From: Thamnaconus septentrionalis
Taxonomy: Eukaryota; Chordata; Actinopteri; Tetraodontiformes; Monacanthidae
Direction: 5' to 3'
Assembly (NCBI GenBank): GCA_009823395.1
Contig: CM020513.1
Span: 2,225,501 to 2,289,500 of the forward strand
Length of the DNA: 64,000 nt
Every line of letters begins with the position of its first letter. The first letter of the stretch is position 1. The notes below the pieces were generated by a model. That model saw only the letters and a list, made by a program, of their open reading frames with translations, was not told the origin of the DNA and ran no database searches. Positions 25,421-38,480 of the stretch are shown here, one piece after another. A program made the translations under genes and the position numbers.

Positions 25421-28400
25421 CTGCGCACAAAAGCATGAGAGAATCCACGTTACGGACTTAGTTTGCCATTTGAGATCCGGAAGACAGAAGGTGACACTTT
25501 GTTTTTTTTTTTTTTTTACAAGTGAATGGTAGCGCAGTTACAGTGGTGCTTGTGAACGCCCACCCACCCCCACCGGTTCCAGTGGGCCTGGCTTTGATAT
25601 CGAACGAGTGCCCACGAGGGCCCTCGTACAGGATCCATAGTCAACCCAGGGCGGTGTGTGTGCGCAGGGAGGGGGTCGGGGGTGGCGGGAGAGGCTGGCG
25701 GGCTTCGTTGAATAGGCATGAGGCTGCCGGGGCCGCGGGGCTGAGCGCTGGCAGCAGGATCAAACGCACAGGGGCCACTCCTCATTAAAGAGGCCAGGCT
25801 GGGGGTGGGGTCCGCAGGGGCCCCCAGCCTCCATTATACTGCGGCTGGGTCTGCCCGCACGGATGATGGAAGGCTTGCGTCTGCTCCGAGTCGATGCGTG
25901 TAATAATGAGGGTACATGTTACAGGCAGCGTATGTCACATGGCTTCACACACACAATGGGCCTCAGGGAGCCGAGAGGAGGCCACCGGGCTTTAACAGCA
26001 CACTTCAGACTGAGGACGACTCTCTGCCATTCTATTCTGGGTCTTCAGGTAATAGCTTCCCAAAGCCCACCGCGCTCCTGCCGTGTGAGAAGGGTCAAAT
26101 GCTGAGAACCAATTTACCCAAAGGAGATCAATAAAGTTACTTCATGGTGGACATTTTAGATGGATGGATGTGTTTGGCATTCTCATGGTTTGGCTTTAAA
26201 TAAAAAAAAGAAAAAGCAACAGAATTGTATTCCCTAAGAGATCTGCAAAGATATTATAATTACAGTGAGGTGTTCCAGAGTCTGCTCATCACAAAGGACA
26301 ACAAGACTTTAAAGGATTACAAAAGCATTCATTCCCATGTGGGATGTTCCAGTCTGGGCTTTTCAAACATCTCCTGACGATTGCTTTTGTTTTTCTCCCT
26401 TAAAAAGAGAACGCACTGAAACAGCAGTGATGAAATTGTTGACCCTCAAATATAAAGAACAATGTTGTACTGTTAAGTGTTAAGATCAAGCTTGCAAAAA
26501 AAAACCCAAAACAAAACAAAAAATGCAATGCTGTTACCATAAAGCAAGCAGATCGATAAAACGTCCGGCAAGGCTTCGGACTACAAGCCGGCCGTTGACC
26601 TCGTGGGGCCTCCAACCCAGCTGGAAAAAAAACAAGTGAGCAGTTTTCCAGTCGGTGGCATCACTGCTGAGGGCTCCATTTCCTGAAAACGGTGGCAATT
26701 TTAAGGCAGCCGTTTGGGTCCAGCCATCGCTTTTCTATTTTGCTCATAGCCAGCGGCACGTTGAGTGAGCTCAGCGGTCAGTCTCGCACTGGGAGACAAG
26801 GCTTGTAATGTTAGAAGCCAACAACATAATACTAGCGTGAGCCGCTGTAGCTTGTCTCCGTTTTCGGCGCACCTGGCTCGAGCATTACGGAGCTGGCGAA
26901 CGTACAGTAGTGGAGCCCTGCAGGCAAAATCCTTTTTTTTTTTTTTTTGTAGCGAGAACGCTTTAAAGTGCCGAGAGACGTGTAGTATTTCCCCATGTGC
27001 GGTCGGGTCATTCACTTCAACAAACGTTACAAGCAAACAGGCTGGAGGGCGATAGCAGCAGTCTGACATATACCCGCAAGAGTGGGGAAGACACTGAAAC
27101 TGTAGAGCTTTTTTTTTTCCTTTTCTTTTCTCTTTTTTTCTAAACTATGCTTCAGTGAGACTGTCACACTTGGACCAGTGCCACAATCAAGGATAAAAGC
27201 GCTTGTTTTTTTTAGAAGTCCTGGGCATATTTGGATAAAGAGTTAGGTTAGAAACAATGAAGTACTTTAGGCCAACTACAAATAAGCTTTGCATGCAAAA
27301 CAGCCCGACTCAAAGTGCTAGTCACGCGCAGCATGGGAGCCATGGCAAAGGTCACTTCAATTAATTGGAGATTAAGGGCTGTAATGCTGCTCAGACCTAC
27401 AGTCTCAGTGGTTTTTTTGTTTTTGTTATAAAAGAAAGTCAATGTACAAATGTCCTGAGAAGCTACACCTCGTTCAGTCACAACCGTCTGACACAAGACT
27501 ATCCCTAGAGTTCCGACGGTTGCGGAATTACGAATCGACATGTTTGAATTTTCCCTTCCTGGAAGGCTTTGCTCTTCCCTTTTGACGCTGTTTCTTGATT
27601 CCAGCAGAGCTTTTCCGTTGATCCTCTGGAGGTTCGTGGTTTCCGTGGCCTTCCTTTTGCCTTGAAGGTGTCTCAAATCAGAACCTTATTTTCCTGCCAC
27701 TTGAATGAAGTATATTTCCGTCTAATTAGGTGATCCTACCCCTTTGGGAACGTGTTTCACTTTGCAGGCAAAAGCAATTAAACCGGAATTTGGCTTCCGC
27801 CCTTAAAGCGTCTCCTTGAATAATAAAAAAAAAAATGCAGGGACAATAGCAAACTGAGATAAATAAACATAATTAAAGCGTGCACAATTTACTGGTCCCT
27901 TGCACCGATGTTTGGAATTTCTCCACCGTCATTAAGTTCCGGGGGTTTATCTCCTGTGTGCCGGTTAATGCCGTCCGAGAGGAACAGAGCTGGAGTGAAT
28001 GGTTAAGAAGCGCAATCGCCGGGATCAGTAAAAAGTCATTTCACGGCCCAGTGTCTGTCAGCTTCCATTAGCTGGGACAGCAAACTTTATCCTTTCTCGT
28101 TCAGTCTGCAGGGCCTCTGAAACCTGCCTCCTCCGACGTGTTGTGGCGAAGCTTTTAGCCGCGTTTGACAGGAGGTCAAACGAAAGAAAGGACGAGAAAA
28201 CAGCAGAGAGCCGAGCGCGGGCCTGCTGAAAATCTGAATGAGGAGAGTCTTGGACATACATGTGGTGCAGCATTCACGTCACAGCCCCCAGTCAGCAGCC
28301 AACGCCATTGCATTATCTTCTGTGGCATCTTTGGCAGAGACGGGACTCGGGGGCACAGAGGGCGATTCATCACGGAGCCTCTGTGGCTGAGGCTCCGTCG

Positions 28401-31400
28401 TCCTCTCAAGTGATTAATTAGAGAGGCGTTACATAAGCTGCAGACATTTGATTATTCTCGTCACAATAACCAGACTGTTTTCCATTGATGGTTATTCAGT
28501 CAATTAGATTACATAATCAGAATGCAGTGGAAAAAAACCAAACAAACATTCACTTCTTAGTAACACTTTACCTTCAAAGAGAGTCCAAGCTTTTTAAAGA
28601 AACTGACACTGGAGGGTTTTAGGCACAATAACTGGGCCAGATTGGACTACCGAGGCCCAATCTGTGTTTAGTCTCAGACAGTTTGTCTAAATACTGCTCA
28701 GGCGTGAGGTGTCAACACAAGTCTTTCACCATCCCTGGCAGAGTCAGAGCTGCTCTGATCTCAAACCTACAGTATCTACTGTCACGTGTAATTTTCACGG
28801 TTTCCTTCCACCTTGGCCGACGTCTCACAATGGAAGAGAGAGCTAGCCACGTCAAGAATATTACCCATATTCTCTTTTGCTTTTCACAACAAAAATGTGA
28901 CAACAATTTGACAACATTGGTCAAGCTCCTTATTTGGTTTCATCTATTCATCTATTGATTGTGTATGCAGGGCTGCTACCATGGAATAATAACAACAAAT
29001 GGGCCACTGGAGAAATTTTCAATTGTGTATGTTTGGAGGAGTACACGCCAAGAAACACTGGCTGAAGTTGTCCTTATGTCTGTGATTTCACACGCTTTTC
29101 TTCGAGTGTGGGGTCCCACTCTGGGCAGATCGCTTAGGTTGAACTGCATCCAGACCACGGAACACGCAGGCACTGTTGCAGCGTGTGGGGACGAGAATGA
29201 AGACAGTGTTGTTGAGAGACGATACAAAAAGGCGACCAGGTCAAGTCAAAGGTCTTCACGCCATATTGAGCAATTACACCGAGCGAGTCTTTTCTCTGCC
29301 GCCCCCCCCTCCAACGCTCCGCCGTAGGTCCCAGAGGTCAACATTGGGGTTCAAGCCATCTTCCCAGTCTGTCAGTCCAGGATGGACCAATCTGTGGCTG
29401 AGCCAGAAGTGCCCCAGGCAGGCAAAGACACGGAGCTCCACTGTGCACGGCTACCTTTCTCACAGACATACTTTGGATGCGCGACCACACATCTGCACCC
29501 GCTATTGAAACAATGAATCATCCCCCCGTTGGCTGCAGTCATTCAGATTAAACCGTGACAATTCCTGCAGTGGTGTGAATGCCAGCAGAGCCCCTCTGCA
29601 CACAGCCTGGATTCCTTGGGGCTTTATGTGTTGAATTTGACCATTTCATATTGGAAAGCAGTTTTTCCGTATTTACCAAGTCATCTACTGGGCAATTTAA
29701 AGCTAATTTCCCAGCCATATATACAAATAAAGACTGGGAATACTCTTGCATGCCAATATATTGTGCCGCAGGGTTTAAGGGCAAGATTTCTATTTAGAAA
29801 TGTTAACTGGTGCCACAGCGCGAGGTCACAGCAAAGCCTGCTGAGAGCTCGGAGCAGGGAAGGAGGGCTTGGAGGCTGAGAAGGAGGCAACCTAATCAGT
29901 GAACTGGGCTAATCCTCCAAACAAGTGCGCCAGCGCAATCAAGTGCCAGGGCATAAGAATACATTCATACGCATTTATACCCAGGGGACAAAAACCCTGA
30001 ATGTGGGGAGGAGGAGAGAGTCTGCAGCAAGGCTCCCGAGTCTGAGCTCCATCCTCTCCCAGCCTCCAGGGCCAGACTCTCAGGGCTTCACAGAAAAAGG
30101 AGAGGGCAGGGATGAGGAAGAGACAAAAAGCTCAAATTTGTACCCTCTGCTGCCTTTCCTGACTCCTAAACCTCCTCCCCCCCTCATCCTTTTCTCTTCT
30201 TAATCCGACAACCAGTGTGGCAGCAACCCTGCAATTTAGGACCAATATTTATTTTTTTTTTCCTTCCAGTTGCCTTGGACGGAGAAAAGAAAGCAATCCA
30301 GGGTTTGGCATTTGTACACAGCACTTTTAGGATTGCATTTGAGAATGTGATGTTTTTTTCAGGGGGGGTGGAAAAAAAAGACTGTTATGGATAATTAATT
30401 ATCTAGGGCTGCTCCACTTGAGTAAAGGGTGAATAATACAGAACTGGAAAGTGATTTAATAAGGGTCTCTCTCCTGATCATTGTGCCATGTTGAGGCTCT
30501 CAAGTCCCCCCCCAAACAAGGGACGGTGGTCTCCTGCTCCCATGCCCCCCGACGCACCATCGAATGGCTGCCAGAGGCGGGCACAAAGCTGGCCCCCATT
30601 CCTCCTCATTGCCTCAGGAGGCGCCATAGCAACGAGGCGGAAAGAGGAATCGGGTTCTCCTCGCCATTCCACGCATGCCCTCGTATCCATGGCCAAACAT
30701 CTGAAGTCTTCGATTTTCCGTTTGTCAGCGCGGAGATAACAGAGAGCGGCGCTTTAATGTGGAACCTCCCTCTCGTTCGTCGCTGCCATTTTTTTATGCT
30801 TTTTATCTGCATGAACACCCCACCAACCCCCAACCAGCACCACCGCCACCAACACCACCCTCCTAACTGAGGGATCCTCTCTATTGCTATGGTAGCAAGT
30901 GTGAGGCGGTGATAAAACTATGGCTGCTCTGCTTCAAAGGTCTCGCTCTGAGTCAAAGTCCTCCCCCCCGCGTCACCAGCGTGAATCAGGATTCCATTCC
31001 AGCCGGCACGGGCTGAAGACAAACCTTCAGCAACAATCACGGCTCTCCCGCTCTCTGGAAATTCTGCTGCAGAATTCCAGTATTTCGTTCAGCATATGGC
31101 TCGGCAACTCTCGTGTGGCCGCCGGGCCGCTCAAAGGGATGATTGTTTGGCTGCTGAATAAAGTGGAGGACGACGTGGGCGATGGTGGAAAAGAGCAAGA
31201 TGACTCGCTCGGTGGGGAATCTTGACATCATAGCAACGGCGCGGCATCGGCATGTTCCCGGATGCTGTCAGCGGCTCAATAAAGACGTCAGTGCGGGGGG
31301 GAAAGAACAGAAAACCCTTGTGTCACCACGAAAACTTCATCCAAAGTAGTTTCTTGCAGCATGAATTAAATGATTACTCATTTCCTTATACAATCATGTC

Positions 31401-34400
31401 AAACAACATTATGCTTCTGCCTTCTGATTGATTAAATGTGTAGTAACCAGATTCATTTATTAAGACACAATGAATGCCTCTGTAGGCCCCGATCGAATTA
31501 AATCATCATTTTGTGTCGATTTCAGAGGTTCAAAGCACAGACTAATGAATTCTACCAGGAGCGAGTTTATTCCATTAGCCACAAATGAGATTAGAACTCC
31601 TTTTTTTTTTCCTGTAGCTGCTTTGCACATTTGAATGTTGGCACTGCATGCAACCGCGCGCTCACATTTTTAGAAGACTTTCTTTATCCGCAGTTTGCAA
31701 ATCACAGATATTGGAATGCTTGTTCAGTTTGCTCAGCTATGTTGAACAAAGGTAAAGTTTTCAAAAAAAATGTAAAAGGAAAAGTTCAAATCACGCAGGA
31801 ATTCACAGTCAGAGCAAACACTAACGAGAGTTATGAAGAAAAAGATCAGCAGGGCATGAAAAAAAGAATAAAAATAGTAATGCTACAGCTGAGTTTTTCC
31901 CCCAGCCAAGGAGCAGCGTTTTGACAATTAACAAATACGAGCGACTAACAAATAAGAGTTAATAGACCTGATTTCCCCTAAAATGTGTAAAGTACATTCA
32001 ACTACCCAAAGTGTCTCCATTTTTCTCACGGTGAGAGGTTTTTCCTGCTGGCAGCTTGAACAGAGTCGTGGAAAAAGCAGCTGCATAATTAGATTGTGTG
32101 TCTTCTCATTCTAACAAGGCGGATATAGCAGTCAAACAGAAATGTGTGCGCGAGTGCGGGTATGTGTGTGTATGTGTGTGTATGTGTTTGTGTGTGTGTG
32201 TGTGTGTGTGAAGAGCCTCCGACTAATTTATGCATCTCAGCGTCGGGCGAGACCTACGAGGCGGCATGCTGGGAAAAAATCTCCCAGCACAGGTGGGGGT
32301 TTCATTAGGAAGTCTCTTTCATTCCGTCCCATTGAACCCTCCCCCCCCACCCCCCCGCTCACCCACACGACGAACACGGCTTCCAATTAAGAGTGCGGGT
32401 GTGTGTGCGGTCGTGGGACGTCGCCTTTGATTCCAAACACAGCGCTCGGTCAAGTGCGCGTCTGCGTCATGTTTTCAGCAGCCTTCAAACCACAGCGGCG
32501 TTTGCTGAGATGTTCAGACTCAAGTGGAAGTTAACGGCGTGCCGCCGCAGCGACGCTTTCCCCCGCATCCTTCTCATCGCTTCCTCTGCAGCGTTTTGTA
32601 GATAATGTTTTCAACTACCGCAGCGCTATTACTCTTACTGGGGCGGTACGTCTTTACTCTCGCACGCCTTTCCTGACGAAGCCCTTTCGCAGAGAGCGCA
32701 GCCGTGTGCATCGATTGGCACAATAAGACGGTAGGCCGCCAGTTTGTTATGCTCCTTACGGCTAATGCATACCTGTTAGTAGTGGAGGATGCGGAGAGGA
32801 GAGATTTTACTCGTCTCGCTGTGACTATCCCTCATCAGTCAGTCAGAATGTGAGTGACTGTCAGGGAAACAGTGACAGGAGGGAAAGGCACTTCCTCACT
32901 GTGGATTGCGATGCAGGGAGATTTTGTTCTCATTAGACATTTTTTTTTTCTTTTTTTTTTAAATCACACTGTCAAACTGCAGCCGTCAGCACAGGACGCT
33001 TAATCCAGGCACAGCAGAGAAAACTGCTGTTAAATCATCACAAGAAGTGTGTGAAGGACAGCATGAGAAGAAACTAGACTTCTGTGAGGAGAAACGTATT
33101 TTATACACTCAAGCTGGAGGTATACAGCCATTTCATGAGAGGGCAGTCACTCCTTGACCCCCTTCAGCAAAAGTTTCCATTTGTCAGTGGGTAAAAGGTT
33201 CACAGGAGACGCTGCTGCCTGCAACAGTCAGGAAGTACCTGATATCGGCGTGTATAAATGCCATGCGTTGGGCTCCAGTACAAAAAGAAATCATTTTTAT
33301 GGGCACCTTTTCAAGTAGATTTAAGCACAGATAGTCAACCATAGCTGAGTGATTATGTTCACACTTTGTCAAAAGCACTAGACACTGAGAAAGACTGGGC
33401 CGAGAGTGAGAAAACACCCTGAGATTGATCTCCTGACAGAACCAACGGTCCAACAAACACAATAATTCAGTCTGTTTGGACCTTGTGTGGGTGCACTGTG
33501 ATCGTGACTCCACTGTTTCTCCCACTAGCGATTGGTGATGATCAGTCATGTCAGAGATTTTAGAAATATGAGTCATGCTTTGCATCGCTGACTTGCCCAC
33601 GCACTCCTTCTCCGAGCGGTGACTGACCTGGTGGAGATCATCTCCCAGCGTGAACTCCTGGAAGTAGCCAGGGGCGGCTGATGTTGCTCTGATGGCCTGC
33701 CAGAGCTGGTGCTGGCAGCTGCCAAGGTAGAGAGGGCGGACCCCTGGCAGGAAGTTGTAGTTCCTGAAAACGTATGCCTTCAGAGGGCCCCGGTTGACAA
33801 TGGTGCTCACTGCTGCCACCTACAGGGCACAGAAAGGTTTGCCTGTTGAGACTTTTTATGCAATGTGATTGCAATCAAAACAACTTCTGCTGTTCTTGTT
33901 GCCAGCAGAAAGTATTTCGTTCTTTCTGTATGGTGGCAGCCTCTTGTGGCTGTTCACCAGACACTACACAACCTAACTTGAAGGCTCACCGTCAGTAACA
34001 AGAGAATACGAGTCAGACCATCTTCTCAGTCTCACCTTGGGGCAATCAGGATTCCTCGTAGTCTCCACCAGGAGGTGAGAACCCATTTTCTCTCTGCAGG
34101 AGGAGAGATAGGGATGATGTAATTTTGTGGTTTGTGGGAATTTAAAGACACTGGCCTCCTGACCTGTTCCTGAGTCATTACCCAAGGCTTTCACACAATC
34201 CTCCAGCACATTATCCAACTCAAAATGAAATACCTGGTGAACACTTCTAAAAAAGAGGTGGTACTAATAATCCTCTGCTCGATTAAATTAGAATTTTAGC
34301 TACAGAAAGTAAAGGAGGCATAAAAAGCTTTTCAAAACATTTCAGATCGGCTCCACGTGGCGATCAAACTGACTTGAGGAGGTTTTCCCAGGCTTCGCTG

Positions 34401-37400
34401 TCGTAGAAGGCGTGCTTCCAGCCCATCTTCACTGTGCCAACAATGACGTTCTGCTTGAAGATGTCGGAACCCAACTTCCGGTAGAGATCATCACATTCGC
34501 TCAGCGGGATCTGAAACACGCCCAGCATGAACCCCAGAATGGCACCTGGGAGGAGAAAAACCCCACAAACAACCAAAGAGTCAAAAACATCCTGTACATG
34601 GCGGTACCATACAAGGGCACACAGTGGTAAACACAGTGTTTTCAAATGCTAATGCACAGAAATAAATGAGCAGGCAGAGCTCAGCGCTGCTTCTCTCGAA
34701 GTAATGCATTTATGCAAGGCCTGAAGAATTGCATGTAAATAAAAAATATTAGGCTTTAATACGAAGGTAAACTGGATTAACGCAATAATTACACTACTAT
34801 TAAAAATCGCTCTGATGATTACAGACCTTCCCCTGAGGGTCGAAAGCTGGTGCAGCTGAACAGTGGGGATGATCAAACCGATCAAACACGGCCCAGATGG
34901 GTTTCATGAACGTTATCTGATATTTTGTTTTGACGGCATTAATTAGGTGTACAAATAAAGAGCCAACTGGTGGGGATTAGGACTGCGGGAGCCGGGAGGA
35001 ACCCAGGAAAAACACACACTCCTGCTAGTGATTAGAGACCAACGTGTTCTGCAAAGATGAAGCAGCTTTTATTCCAATATGCTGCAAAACCGGCAGACGG
35101 AGAAGACGCTTTGAAGATGGCCCACAGCGCCCCTGTGTGGCGACTGCGTATATCGGTGAGGGAACTACCACATGAGTTTACTGTATATATCCAAAAAACA
35201 TTTTTAGTTCACTAAAGTATAAAAAAAACATTATGTCAATCAATATAGTATTGGCAAAATGATGGTCAAAACAAGCAGGGCAACAAATGTGTCAGTGGGT
35301 GACCAGTGCTGTGATTTCCACTGTGCACACAGTCATGTACTGTAGACACACACAAACAGTGGAAATAGGGGAGGAAAAACAAGTCACCTGTGCTGACACC
35401 ACAAATATAATCAAACAGTTTGTGAATGGGTTTGCCGGTCAGAGCCTCCAGTTTGTTTAGAGTCTGAAGGGCCAGGAGTCCCCTGAAAGAGATGAGACAG
35501 TGAGGTGTGAACCAATCAGTCAAAACAATAAAAGTCACAGTGCAAGATTAAAAAAGAAAACTGTGGGAAACAATAGATCCTGATTTAAGCTAAAGTAAAT
35601 GAAAGCAGTGTTTTACATGTACACTATCCTGAGAGATCAGGAACACCCTCAGTAACAAGGTTACTTGGGTTTTGAATTTGTTTCAAAATATATTTCTGTT
35701 GCAGATAATTAGAGCCAGTAGGTCAGGTGCATTGATTTTTCTTTTAAAAAGACCTTGCATGCAGTAAATATTGTTTAGTTCTTGGTTTGACAACAGGTAC
35801 ACTTCACAATACTGGGGAGTTATACTTGTACCTTAATCCTCCTCCATCTATGGACAGGATCCGTATGCCTCGCCCTTTGATGGGCACATGGTAGCCCACC
35901 AGAGACAGAGCTTCTCTCACTGCTGCCCTAAGTCCCGGGTCGTCAGCCTGTTTCAGGCGCAACAAGCGAGGGATGACCTTCTCCTGGAATATGTCGGCAT
36001 TTCGTCAGTCAGATATGGAAACGAAAGACTTGAATTATCAGGGAAATGTTCTTTAATGCGCTTACAAGTCTATTCTGTTTGGTAAGAGAAGCCTCAGCTG
36101 AATCAGGTCAACGCTGAAGACGTTAAAGACAGATCAGAGCCAAAAATAAACCCTATAGTGTCAGGTCACTGTGTAGCTGTGAGCTTCCTGACATATTGCT
36201 GGCACGGGGGGAATCCCAAACATAAGCGGCAAGCATTTGTATTTATTATTTATATACAACAGCTGCCCGACAGCCAGTTCAAGCAAGAAACAACACATTT
36301 ATACATGTATTGTACATGCATTATACATGTGCTGCTGCCATAAACACACAAGAATGAACTCAAGCCAAACAAAGACTTGATGCTTTTGATAAGGCAGCAG
36401 CTGCGGTTCTCCTCTCGATGTGATAGCCTTGAACAAAGAGGAATAAAATGTTGTGTTGTGTTACCTTGACTGCAACACCACAGGTGTCTGGAAACTGCAA
36501 GAGGTGGTAACTCAGGTCTTCCACTCTGTTAATGAAGACCCTCACATCCGAAGCTCGATAGAGACCCTGGACGAGCGCTCGAGTTCGGTTGTCCACACTC
36601 ACCTTCGCAATAATCTGGGAAATACAAACAAAAAAAGTAACCATCTTTAAAAAAAAAAAAATAGTATAAGATAAGAATAATTCTATCTTATTTTTGTAAA
36701 AGCACACAGACACTGCAGAGAAGAGCCGAACTTTAAACAAACAAACAAAAACATGGCTTTTATAGACTTACCTTCTCCCTTTGGAGCAGAAGCTTCTTGG
36801 CTTTCTCCTCTGCAACCTTCTGCTCAGCAGTAATGGTTGCCTCTATTTGTTTTGCAGGTGCATCTTCCAACTTCTTTTCCGCCACCACTGCACTCTTAGA
36901 CTCAGATGTCCTAAACTTGGGCACCAAGGGAGCAATGTAATTTCCCACAAAGGCTTGCACAGTAGGAGCCGAATAGGACAGATAGTGTCCCAAACCCTTC
37001 TTAGAGGTCGCTGGGGCGACTGGAGCAGCAGGTGCTGTCTTATCAGACACTGACGTGATGCTGCTTGCTTGTGCACCCTGAGAGGAGGCTGAAGAATTGT
37101 CAACTCTGTCCACGTTCTTGGCCTCATTCTTGGCGCTGAAGCCAAAGTAAGAGTTGATGTGATGGGCAAGGTAGTTGTACGTCTCATCCAGGCTGACCGA
37201 AAAAGTGCTGGGATGGAAAAGTGCTGTGGTTTGCTTCGTGGTTGCATTCTTGCTCTCAACATCATTGGCTGGCAGTTTTAATTCAGCCTGTTTCCTGGCA
37301 GAACCTGCTTTGACAGATGGGACAACACGCCTCAACTTCTTGTCCTTTGGGTCCCGTGCAGTCAAAGCTGTGGCACCGACTGCCGGCGGAGGAGAATTGA

Positions 37401-38019
37401 GAGGATGAGTGGACACACTGGCACTTGCATCAAAGGTGGCAGCAGCAGATGCAGGAACTGGAGAACTGGGCAAGGCTGAGTCAAAAGTGGGTTTGGTTGC
37501 AGGAGATGAGGGAGTGACATCATGAAGAGGCGGAGTGGGTGTGACTGCTGTCTCATCCACTTTGGCAGTTGACTCAACAGTTGCCTCGGCCTGTCTTCCA
37601 GTCTTCAAAACCTTTGGCTTCAGCCTGGTGATTTTGGATAAGAGCTCCGAGTGTGTTCCACTCACAGCTTTAGAAACTGTGTCCAGCGTGCTCCTGACCC
37701 GAGACATGTGTTGGCTCAAACTGGCAGACCACCGTGAGGCTGAGGTGTTCAAATACAAGGAGCTGGTGTGGAGACCGAGCCTCTGTCGAGATTGACCGGC
37801 GCTAAGGAACCATCCCTTGCGTCCGGTGATCCTCTGCTGCTGGACGTGGCCCGAGCTCAGACAGCCACCCTTGTAGCAGTAGGGCTGACGCTCAAGAATC
37901 CTGCAGTGAGAGGCACCAGACATGGAACATGATGCGGCGGACTTGCGCGCGAGTCTCCTCCACAACGGAAAAGCTTTGCTCACTCTCGGCCACGTCCTCA
38001 GACCCCATCTATGAGCCAT
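22815..38019 (-). CDS. pnpla8: Calcium-independent phospholipase A2 gamma (patatin-like phospholipase 8), complete CDS in 9 exons
   Basis: Membrane-associated serine lipase that hydrolyses phospholipid acyl chains in mitochondria and peroxisomes. Exons (minus, N to C): 38019-36772, 36614-36465, 35983-35832, 35482-35388, 34545-34374, 34093-34036, 33819-33628, 25420-25225, 23092-22815. Phases add up to 846 residues plus stop (human 782). The patatin domain shows SIDGGG and GLRG (nucleotide/oxyanion loop, about 511-518), the GVSTG nucleophile elbow (Ser near 547) and the catalytic DGG (Asp near 690). The long first coding exon is poorly conserved except for [14 protein letters not shown] and a segment before LQREK that match the human protein. 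I chose ATG 38019 because an in-frame TAA lies at 38082-38080 and the first 30 residues are Arg-rich and amphipathic, as in a mitochondrial presequence. The C-terminus is AKI. The 8.2-kb intron before the DGG exon is the largest. A candidate AATAAA is at 22091-22086. Confidence 0.93.
25421..33627 (-). other. 8.2-kb intron of pnpla8
   Basis: No nested gene could be supported on either strand. It holds T-runs (25501-25518, 26932-26948), an imperfect GT tract (32158-32211) and C-rich patches near 29303 and 32340. It is far longer than the other pnpla8 introns, most of which are under 1.5 kb. Confidence 0.6.
35388..35983 (-). CDS. pnpla8: pnpla8 catalytic core exons (SIDGGG loop and GVSTG nucleophile)
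   Basis: Two exons, 35983-35832 and 35482-35388, encode the start of the patatin fold. The first ends in [12 protein letters not shown]; the second begins [12 protein letters not shown] and ends DYICGVSTG, with the last Gly codon completed in the next exon. GxSxG carries the catalytic serine and DGGG forms the oxyanion hole. The human nucleotide-binding loop reads GGGTRG, while this one reads GGGLRG, so the Thr is replaced by Leu (TTA). The Gly positions of GxGxxG are kept. Confidence 0.9.
36772..38019 (-). CDS. pnpla8: pnpla8 large N-terminal coding exon with mitochondrial presequence and alternative start codons
   Basis: This exon encodes 416 residues. Residues 1-30 contain nine Arg/Lys, three Trp and no acidic residue, which fits a mitochondrial targeting peptide. 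In-frame internal ATGs lie at 37923 (Met33) and 37707 (Met105). Met105 begins [15 protein letters not shown], which lines up with the human start MSRIKSTLNSVSKAV at Met101. Human PNPLA8 is known to make shorter forms from internal AUGs. The middle of the exon is Ala/Ser/Thr/Pro-rich and probably disordered. The exon ends LQREK and splices to [16 protein letters not shown], as in mammals. The 5' edge is probably an acceptor with the exon beginning at 38084, so at least one noncoding exon lies upstream, possibly between 38203 and 38480. Confidence 0.85.
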
Positions 38020-38080
38020 TCTTTCTGACCGCAAACGTTTTTGCCCACCAAATCATTCGATCTACGCTCTCTCTTTCCAT
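38009..38080 (-). promoter_or_regulatory. uORF overlapping the pnpla8 start codon
   Basis: ATG at 38080-38078 opens a 23-codon frame that ends in TAG at 38011-38009. Its last codons overlap the main ATG at 38019-38017 in a different frame. It lies downstream of the probable splice acceptor, so it should be in the mature 5' leader. If translated it would reduce initiation at the first main ATG and could favour re-initiation at internal Met codons. Confidence 0.45.
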
Positions 38081-38202
38081 TAACCTGGTGATGGGAGACA
38101 AAAACGTTTGCATGAACGAAAGAAAATTTTTTTTTTTAATAAAATAAAAAATAAAAACACACACACAATGACAATGGCAAAACGACATGAAATGAGACTT
38201 AC

Positions 38203-38480
38203 AAACGCCATCTTTAACTATTTACTTGTCGACCTGATGGGCAACTATAGGATATATTAGCGTGACAGTAAGAGGATAACTTCAGCTGAGAAAAACAAAA
38301 ACATTTCAACACCAGCGTTTAAGCTAGCTATTTGCTAGAAGGCTAACTAGCTCGCAAAAACCATGAACAAAAGAGAAGGGGGTTATACCGTTCATTCTTT
38401 ATCGTCGCTTTAGGAAACCCAGTATCCGGTTATTCCTCCCATACAGTCGCCAGCAACTGTTGGCCTGTTAAAAGATGTGT
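38203..38480 (-). promoter_or_regulatory. Putative pnpla8 promoter and noncoding first exon
   Basis: On the minus strand a consensus donor GTAAGT begins at 38202 and a weaker GTATAA lies near 38392. Either could end a noncoding exon that joins the acceptor before 38084. Sequence above 38400 is moderately GC-rich compared with the AT-rich 38.7-39.8 kb interval. The start site cannot be fixed from sequence alone. Confidence 0.35.

Noticed and set aside
38032..38034. Start of pnpla8 at 38034
   Set aside because: The triplet at 38034 is TTG, not ATG. The first in-frame ATG is 38019, five codons later.
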